From positions 1-38,417 of the forward strand of contig JAEWHN010000407.1 of assembly GCA_023387775.1 (NCBI GenBank): a stretch of DNA of 38,417 bases, written 5' to 3'. A program made the translations under genes and the position numbers. The notes beneath the pieces were generated by a model. It ran no database searches, was not told the origin of the DNA, and saw only the letters and a program-made list of their open reading frames with translations. Shown here one piece after another: positions 16,315-24,693 of this stretch (within the stretch, counting starts at the first letter, position 1; the number at the start of each line of letters is the position of its first letter). This stretch comes from Pseudomonadota bacterium (GTDB taxonomy: Bacteria; Pseudomonadota; Alphaproteobacteria; Rhizobiales; Rhizobiaceae).

Positions 16315-16928
16315 CAATCAGGCTTTTTCATTCAAGCGCTTCGCCCTATGTCCGCAAGGTCATGGTGACCGCGATCGAACGCGGGCTCGAGGACCAGATC
16401 GAAATCCTGGCGTCGGCCGCCGGCCCCGTGAAGCGCGATCAGAACATCGTCCGCCACAACCCGTCGGGCAAGGTTCCGAGCGCGCTCCTGGACAACGACC
16501 AGCCGCTTTTCGACAGCCGCGTCATCTGCGCTTACGTCGACAGCATTGCCGAGGGCACGTCGGTCTACCCGACGGACGAGCGCCGCTTCACGGTCCTGAT
16601 GCTGGAAGCGCTGGCGGATTCTATTCTCGATGCCTGCCTGCTCTGCCGCTACGAGAAGGTTATGCGCCCCCAGGAACTGCAGTGGGACGACTGGTACAAC
16701 GGACAGATGGAAAAGATCGATTCCGGGCTCGATGATCTTGAGAACCGCTGGATCGACGCGATCTCGGCCGATTTCCACGCCGGCTCCATCGCGGCCGCCT
16801 GTTCCCTCGGCTATCTCGATTTCCGTTTCGCCGACAAGGACTGGCGCACCGCGCATCCGAAGCTGGCTGCCTGGTTCGCCGAAGTGTCCAAGCGCCCCTC
16901 GATGGAAAAGACCTTCCCGAAGGGTTGA
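16311..16928 (+). CDS. Glutathione S-transferase family protein
   Basis: 205 residues from GTG 16311, overlapping the GntR stop by four bases. The thioredoxin-like N-terminus has a Ser-type start (LFHSSASPYVRKVM), NPSGKVPSALL with the cis-Pro and FDSRVICAYVD for glutathione binding. The helical C-terminus ends in WFAEVSKRPSMEKT. It differs from the maleylacetoacetate isomerase encoded at 20333. Family knowledge allows an isomerase or thiol-conjugation role; its operon with the regulator ties it to the same pathway. Confidence 0.9.
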   Translation: MTIRLFHSSASPYVRKVMVTAIERGLEDQIEILASAAGPVKRDQNIVRHNPSGKVPSALLDNDQPLFDSRVICAYVDSIAEGTSVYPTDERRFTVLMLEALADSILDACLLCRYEKVMRPQELQWDDWYNGQMEKIDSGLDDLENRWIDAISADFHAGSIAAACSLGYLDFRFADKDWRTAHPKLAAWFAEVSKRPSMEKTFPKG

Positions 16929-16944
16929 GCCTGGCTCAGCAGAT

Positions 16945-16978
16945 AAAAAAAGGCCCCTGTCTCCAGGGGCCTTTTTTC
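16945..16978. terminator. Bidirectional intrinsic terminator
   Basis: A-run, AGGCCCCTG, short loop, CAGGGGCC, then a T-run. It serves both the GST gene on the plus strand and fahA on the minus strand, which converge here. Confidence 0.9.
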
Positions 16979-16988
16979 GTTCAGCGCA

Positions 16989-18242
16989 TCAAGCCTTGTA
17001 GGGTATCGCCGGCAAGATCTTGCCTTCGCAGGGGCCGAAGCCGATGCGGTAGCCCTGGCCTTCGGCATAGCCCGTGAACGTCACGGTATCGCCGTCGTGA
17101 AGGAAGCTGCGCGTCTCGCCGCTCTCCAGCGCCACCGGCTCCTTGCCGCCCCAGCTGATTTCCAGCATGGAGCCGCGCGAATCCTTCGTCGGGCCCGAAA
17201 TGGTGCCCGAGCCCAGCAGGTCGCCAACGTCCATCGGGCAGCCCGATGTGGTGTGGTGGCAAAGCTGCTGCGGCGCCGAATAGTACATCTCGGCATAGTT
17301 CGTCCGCGCCACGACCGTGCCGGCCTTGCCCTCGGGGGCAATTTCGACCGCGAGCTTGATGTCGTAGAGCATCGGGCGGGGCTCGTTCAGGTAAGGCAGC
17401 AGTTCCTTCTCGCGGGCGGGCGTGGAGGTGCGGAACGGTTCGAGCGCGGCGCGGGTGACGATCCACGGGCTGATCGTCGTGGCCGTCGCCTTTGCCTGGA
17501 ACGGTCCGAGCGGCTGGTATTCCCAGGCCTGGACGTCGCGGGCCGACCAGTCGTTGAGAAGCACATAGCCGAAGATCATTTCATCGGCTTCCGCGACCGA
17601 GACCATGCCTTCGGACGCCGTTCCGACGATCGCGCCCATTTCCAGTTCGAAGTCGAAACGTTCGCAGGGCGCAAAGCGCGGCGCGGCGTCGTTCGGACCC
17701 TTCAGCTGGCCGTTGGGACGGCGCACCTCGGTGCCGGAAACCACGACCGAGGACGCGCGGCCATTGTAGCCGATGGGAATGTGCAGCCAGTTTGGCGGCA
17801 GGGCGTTTTCCGCCCCACGGAACATCGTGCCCACATTCGTCGCGTGGTGCTTGCTGGCGTAGAAATCCGTATAGCCCGACACGAGAAACGGCATGAACAA
17901 TTCCGCGTCCGATGCCGGATAGAGATGCGGCTCGACGTCCTCGCGTTCGGAAGACCCTTCGACCAGCAATTCCGTCAGGCGGCTGCGGAACGCATCCCAC
18001 GCTTCCGGGCCCATCTCCATCAGCACGTTCCAGAACGGCACGTCGAAGACCGGCTCGTCGGCAAGATCGATAAGTCCGATCTCCTCCAGGGCGCGGATGT
18101 CGACGATCTGGTCGCCGATGGCGACGCCGCAACGCGGATCGTCATCGCCGGGAGCGAAGACACCGTAAGGCAGGTTGTTCAGCGGAAACTCGCTTGTCGC
18201 GGAGTTCGCGCTTTCCACCCAGCTCCTCAATAGGCTTGTCAT
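16989..18242 (-). CDS. fahA: Fumarylacetoacetase
   Basis: 417 residues from ATG 18242, preceded by AGGAAGG. The N-terminal domain has FPLNNLPYGVF. The catalytic domain shows SKHHATNVG (general-base His), FELEMGAIVG (acidic metal ligands) and LNDWSARDVQAWEYQPLGPF (metal Asp and substrate loop). It hydrolyses fumarylacetoacetate to fumarate and acetoacetate, the last step of homogentisate breakdown. It is downstream of hmgA on the same strand across an 83-base gap with a hairpin. Confidence 0.96.
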   Translation of the reverse strand: MTSLLRSWVESANSATSEFPLNNLPYGVFAPGDDDPRCGVAIGDQIVDIRALEEIGLIDLADEPVFDVPFWNVLMEMGPEAWDAFRSRLTELLVEGSSEREDVEPHLYPASDAELFMPFLVSGYTDFYASKHHATNVGTMFRGAENALPPNWLHIPIGYNGRASSVVVSGTEVRRPNGQLKGPNDAAPRFAPCERFDFELEMGAIVGTASEGMVSVAEADEMIFGYVLLNDWSARDVQAWEYQPLGPFQAKATATTISPWIVTRAALEPFRTSTPAREKELLPYLNEPRPMLYDIKLAVEIAPEGKAGTVVARTNYAEMYYSAPQQLCHHTTSGCPMDVGDLLGSGTISGPTKDSRGSMLEISWGGKEPVALESGETRSFLHDGDTVTFTGYAEGQGYRIGFGPCEGKILPAIPYKA

Positions 18243-18302
18243 GTTGTCCTTCCTGTTCAATTAGCGGAAAAAAGGGGCCGAGAGCCTCGCTCCCAACCCT
18301 TT

Positions 18303-18324
18303 CGCCAAAATCCCGCTTTTGGCG
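18303..18324. promoter_or_regulatory. Hairpin between hmgA and fahA
   Basis: Perfect 8-bp arms CGCCAAAA and TTTTGGCG around TCCCGC, beginning one base after the hmgA stop on the transcript. With a short following A-rich stretch it is more likely an mRNA-stability or partial-termination element than a full terminator. Confidence 0.5.
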
Positions 18325-18325
18325 G

Positions 18326-19684
18326 TCACTTTACCGACGGCGTACCGTCGAACTTCTTTTCAAGGCTGCTCCAGCAATCGACGTATTCGTCCTGCAGCGG
18401 AGCCTGCGTGGCCGCAAACTCGGTCAGATGCTGCGGGAAGCGGGTCTCGAACATGAAAGACATGGTCTCGTCCAGCTTCTCCGGCTTGAGCTCGCCATTG
18501 GAGGCCCCCTCGAAGGCGTCGCGGTCCGGTCCGTGGGGCAACATCATGTTGTGAAGGCTCATGCCGCCGGGCACGAAGCCCTGGGGCTTGGCGTCGTAGA
18601 TGCCATAGATGTTGCCCATCATCTCCGACATGATGTTCTTGTGGTACCACGGCGGGCGGAACGAATGCTCGGCCACCATCCAGCGCTCGCGGAACAGAAC
18701 AAAGTCGATATTGGCAGTGCCTTCCACGCCCGAAGGTGCCGTCAGCACGGTGAAGATGGACGGATCGGGGTGGTCGAACAGGATCGCGCCGACCGGCGAA
18801 TAGGTGCGAAGGTCATATTTGACCGGCGCATAGTTGCCGTGCCACGCCACCACATCAAGCGGCGAATGGTTGATGAAGGTCTCGTGAAACTGACCGCACC
18901 ACTTGATGACCACGCGTGAGCGGGCCTCGCGGTCTTCGAAGGCCGCGACCGGCGTCTTGAAATCGCGCGGGTTGGCCATGCAGTTGGCGCCGATGGGGCC
19001 GCGGCTCGGAAGGTCGAACTTCTGGCCGTAGTTTTCGCAGACAAAGCCGCGGGCCGGTCCTTCCAGAACTTCGACGCGGTAGACGAGACCGCGCGGCAGG
19101 ATCGCTATCTCCTTCGGCTCAAGATCGATCACGCCCAGCTCGGTCAGGAAACGCAGGCGGCCTTCCTGCGGCACTACGAGCAGTTCGCTGTCGGCCGAGT
19201 AGAAATACTCGTCCTGCATCGAGGTGTTCACAAGGTAGACATGGCTTGCCATGCCGACCTGCGTGTTGACGTCGCCAGCGGTGGTCATCGTGCGCATACC
19301 GGTGATCCACGTCAGCGATTCTTCCGTGTGCGGAACCGGGTCCCAGCGGTACTGGCCAAGGCTGATCACATCGGGAAGCACGCAGGGCGCGGATTTCCAG
19401 AACGGCACGTCGATCTTGGAAAAGCGCGTGACATGCTTGACCGATGGGCGGATGCGATAGCACCAGGTCCGCTCGTTCTGGCCCCGGGGCGCCGTGAATG
19501 CGGTGCCTGAAAGCTGCTCGGCGTAAAGGCCGTAAGCGCATTTCTGCGGGCTGTTCTGGCCTTGCGGCAGTGCGCCCGGCAGCGCCTCCGTTTCAAAATC
19601 ATTGCCGAAACCGGGCATGTAGCCGGGGACGGTGCCGGTGGTGAGGCCGCTTTGGATCATGCCTGCCGGTAGGGGAACTGTCAT
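18326..19684 (-). CDS. hmgA: Homogentisate 1,2-dioxygenase
   Basis: 452 residues from ATG 19684. The TTG two codons upstream sits too close to the GAAGG. Landmarks are GYMPGFGNDFETEA at the N-terminus, WHGNYAPVKYDL with the catalytic His, WYHKNIMSEMMGN with a His and a Glu iron ligand, and SLHNMMLPHGPD with the second His ligand. It opens the homogentisate ring to maleylacetoacetate. It forms a minus-strand pair with fahA, and the MarR-type gene across the control region probably regulates it. Confidence 0.97.
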   Translation of the reverse strand: MTVPLPAGMIQSGLTTGTVPGYMPGFGNDFETEALPGALPQGQNSPQKCAYGLYAEQLSGTAFTAPRGQNERTWCYRIRPSVKHVTRFSKIDVPFWKSAPCVLPDVISLGQYRWDPVPHTEESLTWITGMRTMTTAGDVNTQVGMASHVYLVNTSMQDEYFYSADSELLVVPQEGRLRFLTELGVIDLEPKEIAILPRGLVYRVEVLEGPARGFVCENYGQKFDLPSRGPIGANCMANPRDFKTPVAAFEDREARSRVVIKWCGQFHETFINHSPLDVVAWHGNYAPVKYDLRTYSPVGAILFDHPDPSIFTVLTAPSGVEGTANIDFVLFRERWMVAEHSFRPPWYHKNIMSEMMGNIYGIYDAKPQGFVPGGMSLHNMMLPHGPDRDAFEGASNGELKPEKLDETMSFMFETRFPQHLTEFAATQAPLQDEYVDCWSSLEKKFDGTPSVK

Positions 19685-19750
19685 CTTCAACGCCTTCCAA
19701 TATGAGTTGCCGGAAACGGTCGTTTTCGAGCCGTCGAGCGTGCAATTCGC

Positions 19751-19782
19751 TTGATCAGGGATATCGTTGCGTTTACAACGAT
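19751..19782. promoter_or_regulatory. hmg control region: inverted-repeat operator and candidate promoter
   Basis: Inverted repeat ATCGTTG (19763-19769), six bases, CAACGAT (19776-19782), the only strong palindrome between hmgA and the MarR gene. On the plus strand TTGATC (19751-19756) and TACAAC (19774-19779) are 17 bases apart, so the palindrome overlaps a possible promoter of the MarR gene. It fits a MarR operator. Confidence 0.6.
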
Positions 19783-19892
19783 GTCAAGTGGCCCGCCGAA
19801 ATAGAATTGTCTCGCGCCGGGATGTCTGATTTCCTTGGGAAAATTCGAAGCAATTTTTACAGCAATTGGCGCGGCTATTTTTTGAGGGTTGA

Positions 19893-20336
19893 ATGCAAAT
19901 GCAGACCGACAGCAGTTTTGATCTGGACAATTTCCTGCCTTACCAGCTTGCCGTTGTTGCTGGCCGGGCGAGCAAGGCATTTTCGGAAATCTATTCTGCT
20001 GAAGCGGGCCTTACGGTGCCCGAGTGGCGCATCATGGCGCATCTTCTGAAGGCCGAGGCCGTCAGCGTACGCGAAATTCACCTGCGCACCGACCTGGACA
20101 AGCCGAAGGTCAGCCGCGCTTCCGATCGGCTCGAGGCGGAGGGGCTGCTGGTCAAGAAGGTGAACCCGCGCGACCGGCGCCTGGTTGAATTGAGCCTGAC
20201 GCCGGCGGGGCGGGCGCTGATGATGAAACTGATCCCGCTGGCCAACCAGTTCCAGCAGAAATTGCTGGAGCAGCTTGGCGGCGATGCGGCGACGTTCAGC
20301 GCCGCACTCTCCCGGATGATGGATGATTCGAAATGA
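19893..20336 (+). CDS. MarR-family regulator, probable homogentisate pathway repressor
   Basis: 147 residues. GAGGG precedes ATG 19893; a second ATG two codons on is equally possible. The MarR winged HTH shows GLTVPEWRIMAHL, VSVREIHLRTDLDKPKVSRASDRLE and wing KKVNPRDRRLVELSLT. The gene is divergent from hmgA and overlaps maiA by four bases, the position of the HmgR-type regulators that respond to homogentisate. The effector is inferred from context. Confidence 0.88.
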   Translation: MQMQTDSSFDLDNFLPYQLAVVAGRASKAFSEIYSAEAGLTVPEWRIMAHLLKAEAVSVREIHLRTDLDKPKVSRASDRLEAEGLLVKKVNPRDRRLVELSLTPAGRALMMKLIPLANQFQQKLLEQLGGDAATFSAALSRMMDDSK

Positions 20337-20950
20337 CCACGCTCTACGACTATTGGCGCTCGTCTGCTTCATACAGGCTGCGCATCGCTCTTGGGCTCCT
20401 TGGCGAGCCTTACGAGAAAGTGACGGTCAACCTGCTTGAGGGGGAACATCGCGGCGCCGCGAACCTGGCCCGCAATCCGCAGGGCCTTGTGCCGACGCTG
20501 GAGATCGACGGTCATTCCTTCACCCAGTCGCTGGCGATTCTCGAATATCTCGACGAGACGCGCAACGCCGGGTTTCTCCCGAAAGATCCCGTCGGCCGTG
20601 CAAGAGTGCGCGCGCTCTCCTACGCGGTTGCGATGGAGATCCATCCGGTCTGCAATCTTTCCGTCGGCAAATATGCCTCCGAACAGTCGAATGGCGCGAT
20701 CACGATGGAAAGCTGGTCGCAGCACTTCATCGGCAAGGGCTTCATGGCACTGGAGAGAATGCTTGAGGCGCAGGAAACCGGCGCGTTCTGCCATGGCGAC
20801 AGCGTGACGATGGCGGATATCTGCCTCGTGCCGCAGGTCTACAATGCGCGGCGCTGGGGTGTGGACCTGTCCAGAACGCCGAGGCTGGCGGAAATTTCCT
20901 CCAGAGCAGAAGCCCTGCCGGCTTTCACGGCTGCGTTCCCCAGCCAATAG
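20333..20950 (+). CDS. maiA: Maleylacetoacetate isomerase (zeta-class GST)
   Basis: 205 residues. The diagnostic zeta-class start YWRSSASYRLRIALGLLG, with the catalytic SSxSYR motif, is followed by NPQGLVPTLEIDG and SLAILEYLDE for glutathione binding. CHGDSVTMADICLVPQ lies in the helical domain. It converts maleylacetoacetate to fumarylacetoacetate, linking hmgA and fahA. It is co-transcribed with the MarR gene through a four-base overlap. Confidence 0.94.
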   Translation: MTTLYDYWRSSASYRLRIALGLLGEPYEKVTVNLLEGEHRGAANLARNPQGLVPTLEIDGHSFTQSLAILEYLDETRNAGFLPKDPVGRARVRALSYAVAMEIHPVCNLSVGKYASEQSNGAITMESWSQHFIGKGFMALERMLEAQETGAFCHGDSVTMADICLVPQVYNARRWGVDLSRTPRLAEISSRAEALPAFTAAFPSQ

Positions 20951-20981
20951 TTCTGCGCCGCTTCTTCCATAAAAACGGTGG

Positions 20982-22190
20982 TCAGCCCCGCGCGGCGCTG
21001 ACGCTGTCGCGTGAGAGGAAGTCGCCGATCCTTTCCAGGGCGCGCAGGATGTTCTCTTCGGAATTGGCGTAGGAAAGGCGGATGTAACCTTCGCCGAGCA
21101 CGCCGAAGTCCGGCCCGCCGATCAGCGCCACGCCGGCCTCCTCAAGAAGCGCGCGGGCAAGCTCCTTGGATTTCCAGCCCGTGCCGGCGATGTTGGGGAA
21201 GGCATAGAAGGCACCCTTGGGTGTGATGCAGGAAATGCCGGGCAGCGCATTCAGCCCCTCGACCACAACCTTGCGGCGCTTGTCGAAGGCGCGCATCATC
21301 TTTTCCACGTCGTCCTGCGGACCATCGATGGCCGCGATGCCGGCATACTGGCTCGGCGCGTTGACGCAGGACCAGCAGTTGACCGCCAGCTTGCGCACCT
21401 TGTCGTAGAGATGGGCACCTTTCTCGCCATTCGGCCAGATCGACCAGCCCATGCGCCAGCCGGTCATCGCCCAGGTCTTGGACCAGCCGTTCAGCACGAT
21501 CAGCCGGTCGCGGATTTCCGGAAACTGCAGCAGCGAGCAGTGCGTCTCGCCGTCATAGGTCATCACGTCGTAGATCTCGTCGGAGAGGATCGCGACATGC
21601 GGATGCGCCTCAAGCCCGTTCCCCAGCTTTTCGATCTCGGCGCGCGGCGTGACGCCGCCGGTCGGGTTGGCCGGCGAGTTGAGAATCAACAGCCGCGTCT
21701 TCGGCGTGATCAGCGACAGCGTCTCCTCTGCCGAGAACGCAAAGCCGTTCGCCTCGCGCATTGGCACCGGCACGGGCTTCGCACCGGTGAACTCGATCAT
21801 CGAGCGGTAGATGGGAAAACCTGGATCGGGATAGAGGATTTCGGTGCCCGCCTCGCCGAACATCAGGATCGCCGCGAACATGGTTGGCTTGCCGCCGGGC
21901 ATGATCATCACGCTCTCGGGCGACACTTCCACGCCGGTGGTGGCCAGCGTGCGTCGCACCACCGCTTCGCGCGTGGCAAGCAGGCCGTTTGCCGGCGTAT
22001 AGCCGTGATGGCCGTCGCGCAGCGCCTTGATCGCGGCCTCCACGATGTGGTCCGGCGTGCGGAAATCCGGCTGGCCGATGCCGAGATTGACGATGTCGCG
22101 GCCTTCATGAGCAAGCTGGGTGGCGCGGGCCAGAACGGCAAAGGCGTTTTCCTCGCCGAGGCGGTCGAAGGCGGCAATCGTTTGGAGCAT
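20982..22190 (-). CDS. Class I/II PLP-dependent aminotransferase
   Basis: 402 residues from ATG 22190; the extension to 22262 runs into the divergent GNAT promoter. Features are NLGIGQPDF, YTPANGLLATREAV, NSPANPTGG with the Asn that contacts PLP, LSDEIYD and the PLP-lysine motif NGWSKTWAMTGWRMGW. It belongs to fold type I, subgroup I-gamma (aspartate, alanine or aromatic aminotransferases). An aromatic substrate would suit the tyrosine-homogentisate genes next to it, but this is only context. Confidence 0.9.
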   Translation of the reverse strand: MLQTIAAFDRLGEENAFAVLARATQLAHEGRDIVNLGIGQPDFRTPDHIVEAAIKALRDGHHGYTPANGLLATREAVVRRTLATTGVEVSPESVMIMPGGKPTMFAAILMFGEAGTEILYPDPGFPIYRSMIEFTGAKPVPVPMREANGFAFSAEETLSLITPKTRLLILNSPANPTGGVTPRAEIEKLGNGLEAHPHVAILSDEIYDVMTYDGETHCSLLQFPEIRDRLIVLNGWSKTWAMTGWRMGWSIWPNGEKGAHLYDKVRKLAVNCWSCVNAPSQYAGIAAIDGPQDDVEKMMRAFDKRRKVVVEGLNALPGISCITPKGAFYAFPNIAGTGWKSKELARALLEEAGVALIGGPDFGVLGEGYIRLSYANSEENILRALERIGDFLSRDSVSAARG

Positions 22191-22276
22191 GTTTCGCGGC
22201 CTGTCTGGTTCTTTTGAACTGAATGCGTTTTTGTGAGGCTTTCGGCCGAGAAAAGCAATCACATGGGGACGAGAGC

Positions 22277-22963
22277 ATGACGATGGATCTGGGCCAGTGG
22301 CAGCCGCGGCCGCGCCCGCAGCGCGAGATTTTGGAGGGGCGCTATGTGCGGCTGGAGCCGCTTGATGCGGCCCGGCACGGCGATGGGCTGTTTGCGGCGT
22401 CGTCGGTGCCGGATGCCGGCGATCGTTTCCGCTGGCTGCCGGAATATCCGCCGGAAACCCGGGAAGGTTTTCAGCCCTGGCTGGAAAAGGCGACCGCCAG
22501 CGAGGACCCGCTCTATTTCACCGTCATCGACAAGGCGAGCGGCCAGATCGCCGGCCGCCAGACGCTCATGCGCATCGATCCGGCCAATGGCGTCATCGAG
22601 ATCGGCAACATCTATTGGGGTCCGCTGATCTCGCGCAAGCCCGCCGCAACCGAGGCGCAGTTCCTGTTCATGCAATATGCCTTCGACACGCTCGGCTATC
22701 GCCGCTACGAGTGGAAGTGCAACAATGCCAACCTGCCGTCGAAGCGGGCGGCCGAGCGCTTCGGCTTCAAGTTCGAAGGCATTTTCCGCCAGCATCTGAT
22801 CGTGAAGGGCAAGAACCGCGACACGGCGTGGTATTCTGTCATTGACGGCGAATGGCCTGCGCTGAAACGCGCCTATGAGAACTGGCTCGATCCGGCTAAT
22901 TTCGACGCCGAGGGTAGGCAGAAGCGGCGACTGGAAGATTTTCGCGCCGCGCTGGCCGCCTGA
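22277..22963 (+). CDS. GNAT acetyltransferase, RimJ/RimL-like
   Basis: 228 residues from ATG 22277. GRYVRLEPLDAARHGDGLF opens the Acetyltransf_3-type domain; GNIYWGPLISRKPAATEAQ and YRRYEWKCNNANLPSKRAAERFGF cover the acetyl-CoA site and the final fold motif. The upstream in-frame ATG at 22223 lies in the start region of the divergent aminotransferase and is rejected. It probably acetylates a protein N-terminus or small amine; the target is unknown. Confidence 0.88.
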   Translation: MTMDLGQWQPRPRPQREILEGRYVRLEPLDAARHGDGLFAASSVPDAGDRFRWLPEYPPETREGFQPWLEKATASEDPLYFTVIDKASGQIAGRQTLMRIDPANGVIEIGNIYWGPLISRKPAATEAQFLFMQYAFDTLGYRRYEWKCNNANLPSKRAAERFGFKFEGIFRQHLIVKGKNRDTAWYSVIDGEWPALKRAYENWLDPANFDAEGRQKRRLEDFRAALAA

Positions 22964-22990
22964 TCCTGGGCGGCGGCGCAAACGGACGGA

Positions 22991-23209
22991 ATGGAAATGA
23001 TGATGGATTCAGGCAACCGCAAATCGGCGATCGCCGCAGCGGCGATCATGCTGGTGTTCGGCCTGCTCGCCTATTTCCTGCCCAACATCATGCTGGCGGT
23101 CGGCGGCGTTTCGCCTCTCGCGGCCGGGGCCGTCGCGGTGTTGTTCGTGGCGGGGTTCTTCATCGTTTTCTGGCTGCGGGCACGCAGCCAGCGCCGCAAG
23201 CCGCACTGA
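22991..23209 (+). CDS. Small membrane protein of unknown function
   Basis: 72 residues with two hydrophobic segments (about 13-36 and 43-61) and a basic tail (RARSQRRKPH), so both ends likely face the cytoplasm. It follows the GNAT gene by 27 bases and may share its transcript. No family recognised. Confidence 0.65.
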   Translation: MEMMMDSGNRKSAIAAAAIMLVFGLLAYFLPNIMLAVGGVSPLAAGAVAVLFVAGFFIVFWLRARSQRRKPH

Positions 23210-23256
23210 CAGCCGCGACCTGAACTGACGCGGCCGAGGGCGCGTTTGGCACCCAG

Positions 23257-24693
23257 TCAGGCGGTTGCCTTCGGTCGCGGCTCCCTGGCGCGCGGCAAGA
23301 CCAGCACCGAGCGCAAACCGCCGCCCGGCCGGTTGCGGAGAGTGACGTCGCCGCCGAAGCCGCGTGCTGTGTTGCGCGCAATGGTCAGGCCCAGGCCGAA
23401 GCCACCGGTCTGGCGATTGCGCGATGCTTCGACGCGCGTGAAAGGCCGGAAGACCTTTTCGATGTCCGCATCGGGAATGCCCGGGCCATCGTCGTCGATC
23501 GAAAGCACGATCTCGGTTTCGGTTTGAGAAACGCTCAGGCGTGCCGAGCCGCCATATTTCACGGCATTCTCGATCAGGTTGGTTATGCAGCGCCGCAGCG
23601 GAACGGCTCGGCCGAGACATATCAGGCCGCGTTCACGAGCGGCCGTTTCATCCATGACCACGTTCGGATTTTCATCGGCGATGGAGTCCACCAACGACCA
23701 GAAATCTATCCGCTCCAGATCGCCGGAGTGGCCGTTCTGACTGGCGAAATCCAGCACCGAGGCAGTGATGGTCTCGATGTCGGCCAGGTTCTGCATCAGC
23801 GCTTTCTTCACCGGCGATTTTCCAAGCAGTTCGAGGCGCAGGCGGATGCGCGTCAGCGGCGTGCGCAGGTCGTGCGCGAGTGCTGCGGCCAAAAGCTCCC
23901 TGTCCTCGACATATTCGCGCAGGCGCGCCTGCATGGCGTTGACCGCCTGCGCGGCGGACCTGTATTCGCTGCTGCCGCGCTCGGGCAGGGGAGGGCTCTT
24001 CAGGTCCTCGCCGATATGCCCGACCGCGCTTTCAAGGGCACGATAGGGCGCGGTCAGCCGGCGTAGCGCCCACATCGAAAGCAGCACCACGGCCGCGGCC
24101 GCAGACGCGTAGAGCGGCAGGCTTTGCGCCGTCAGAATCGGGCTGAGGGGCGTCGAGGGCATGATGAAGTTCATCCATTGCCCGTCCTTGAACTCGATCG
24201 AGGCAATGAGCGTGTCGCTCTTGGTGTAGTCCGCCGCAAGGTTGAGGAGTTCACGCTCGATGCTGCCCACGTCGTCCCTGGTTCCCGCGGTGCCGGCATT
24301 CGCATTTCCTTCGCTGATGGGGGATTCGCGGCGGACACGCGCGTCCTCCACGCCGTATTTCGACAGGCGCCCGACAATGATGTCTTCCATCTCCGCCATC
24401 TCGTCGTCGCTCGGGATGGAGGAGGCGATCGCGGATTCATCGGAAACGGTGAGCCCATAGGGCGGCGCCGACAGTTCAGCCGCGATGTTCTTTCGCTGCT
24501 CCGGCGAGGCCGCATACATCAGCTTGACCAGCGCCAGCGAGCGTTCGTTGAGCCGGAGCAGGTCCTGGACGTTGTTGGAAGCCACGCGCTCGCGCGCCAC
24601 GATTGAAAGCGTCAGGACCTGGATGCTTAGCAGGCCGGCGATGAGGATCAGCAGCACCCAGGCGGGAAGCGAGCGCGGCAGAAGCCATCTCAT
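23257..24693 (-). CDS. Two-component sensor histidine kinase
   Basis: 478 residues. Transmembrane segments at about 11-33 and 192-210 enclose a periplasmic sensor region of some 155 residues with no recognised fold. HAMP follows, then the H-box ALAHDLRTPLTRI with His274, the N-box NLIENAVKYGG (Asn376), G1 DDDGPGIP and G2 GGFGLGLTIAR. It phosphorylates the OmpR-type regulator encoded just upstream, with which it overlaps by four bases. The architecture is EnvZ/RstB-like. Confidence 0.94.
   Translation of the reverse strand: MRWLLPRSLPAWVLLILIAGLLSIQVLTLSIVARERVASNNVQDLLRLNERSLALVKLMYAASPEQRKNIAAELSAPPYGLTVSDESAIASSIPSDDEMAEMEDIIVGRLSKYGVEDARVRRESPISEGNANAGTAGTRDDVGSIERELLNLAADYTKSDTLIASIEFKDGQWMNFIMPSTPLSPILTAQSLPLYASAAAAVVLLSMWALRRLTAPYRALESAVGHIGEDLKSPPLPERGSSEYRSAAQAVNAMQARLREYVEDRELLAAALAHDLRTPLTRIRLRLELLGKSPVKKALMQNLADIETITASVLDFASQNGHSGDLERIDFWSLVDSIADENPNVVMDETAARERGLICLGRAVPLRRCITNLIENAVKYGGSARLSVSQTETEIVLSIDDDGPGIPDADIEKVFRPFTRVEASRNRQTGGFGLGLTIARNTARGFGGDVTLRNRPGGGLRSVLVLPRAREPRPKATA

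Noticed and set aside
17097..18233. 378-codon open frame on the plus strand
   Set aside because: Antisense to fahA, composition typical of a GC-driven shadow frame.
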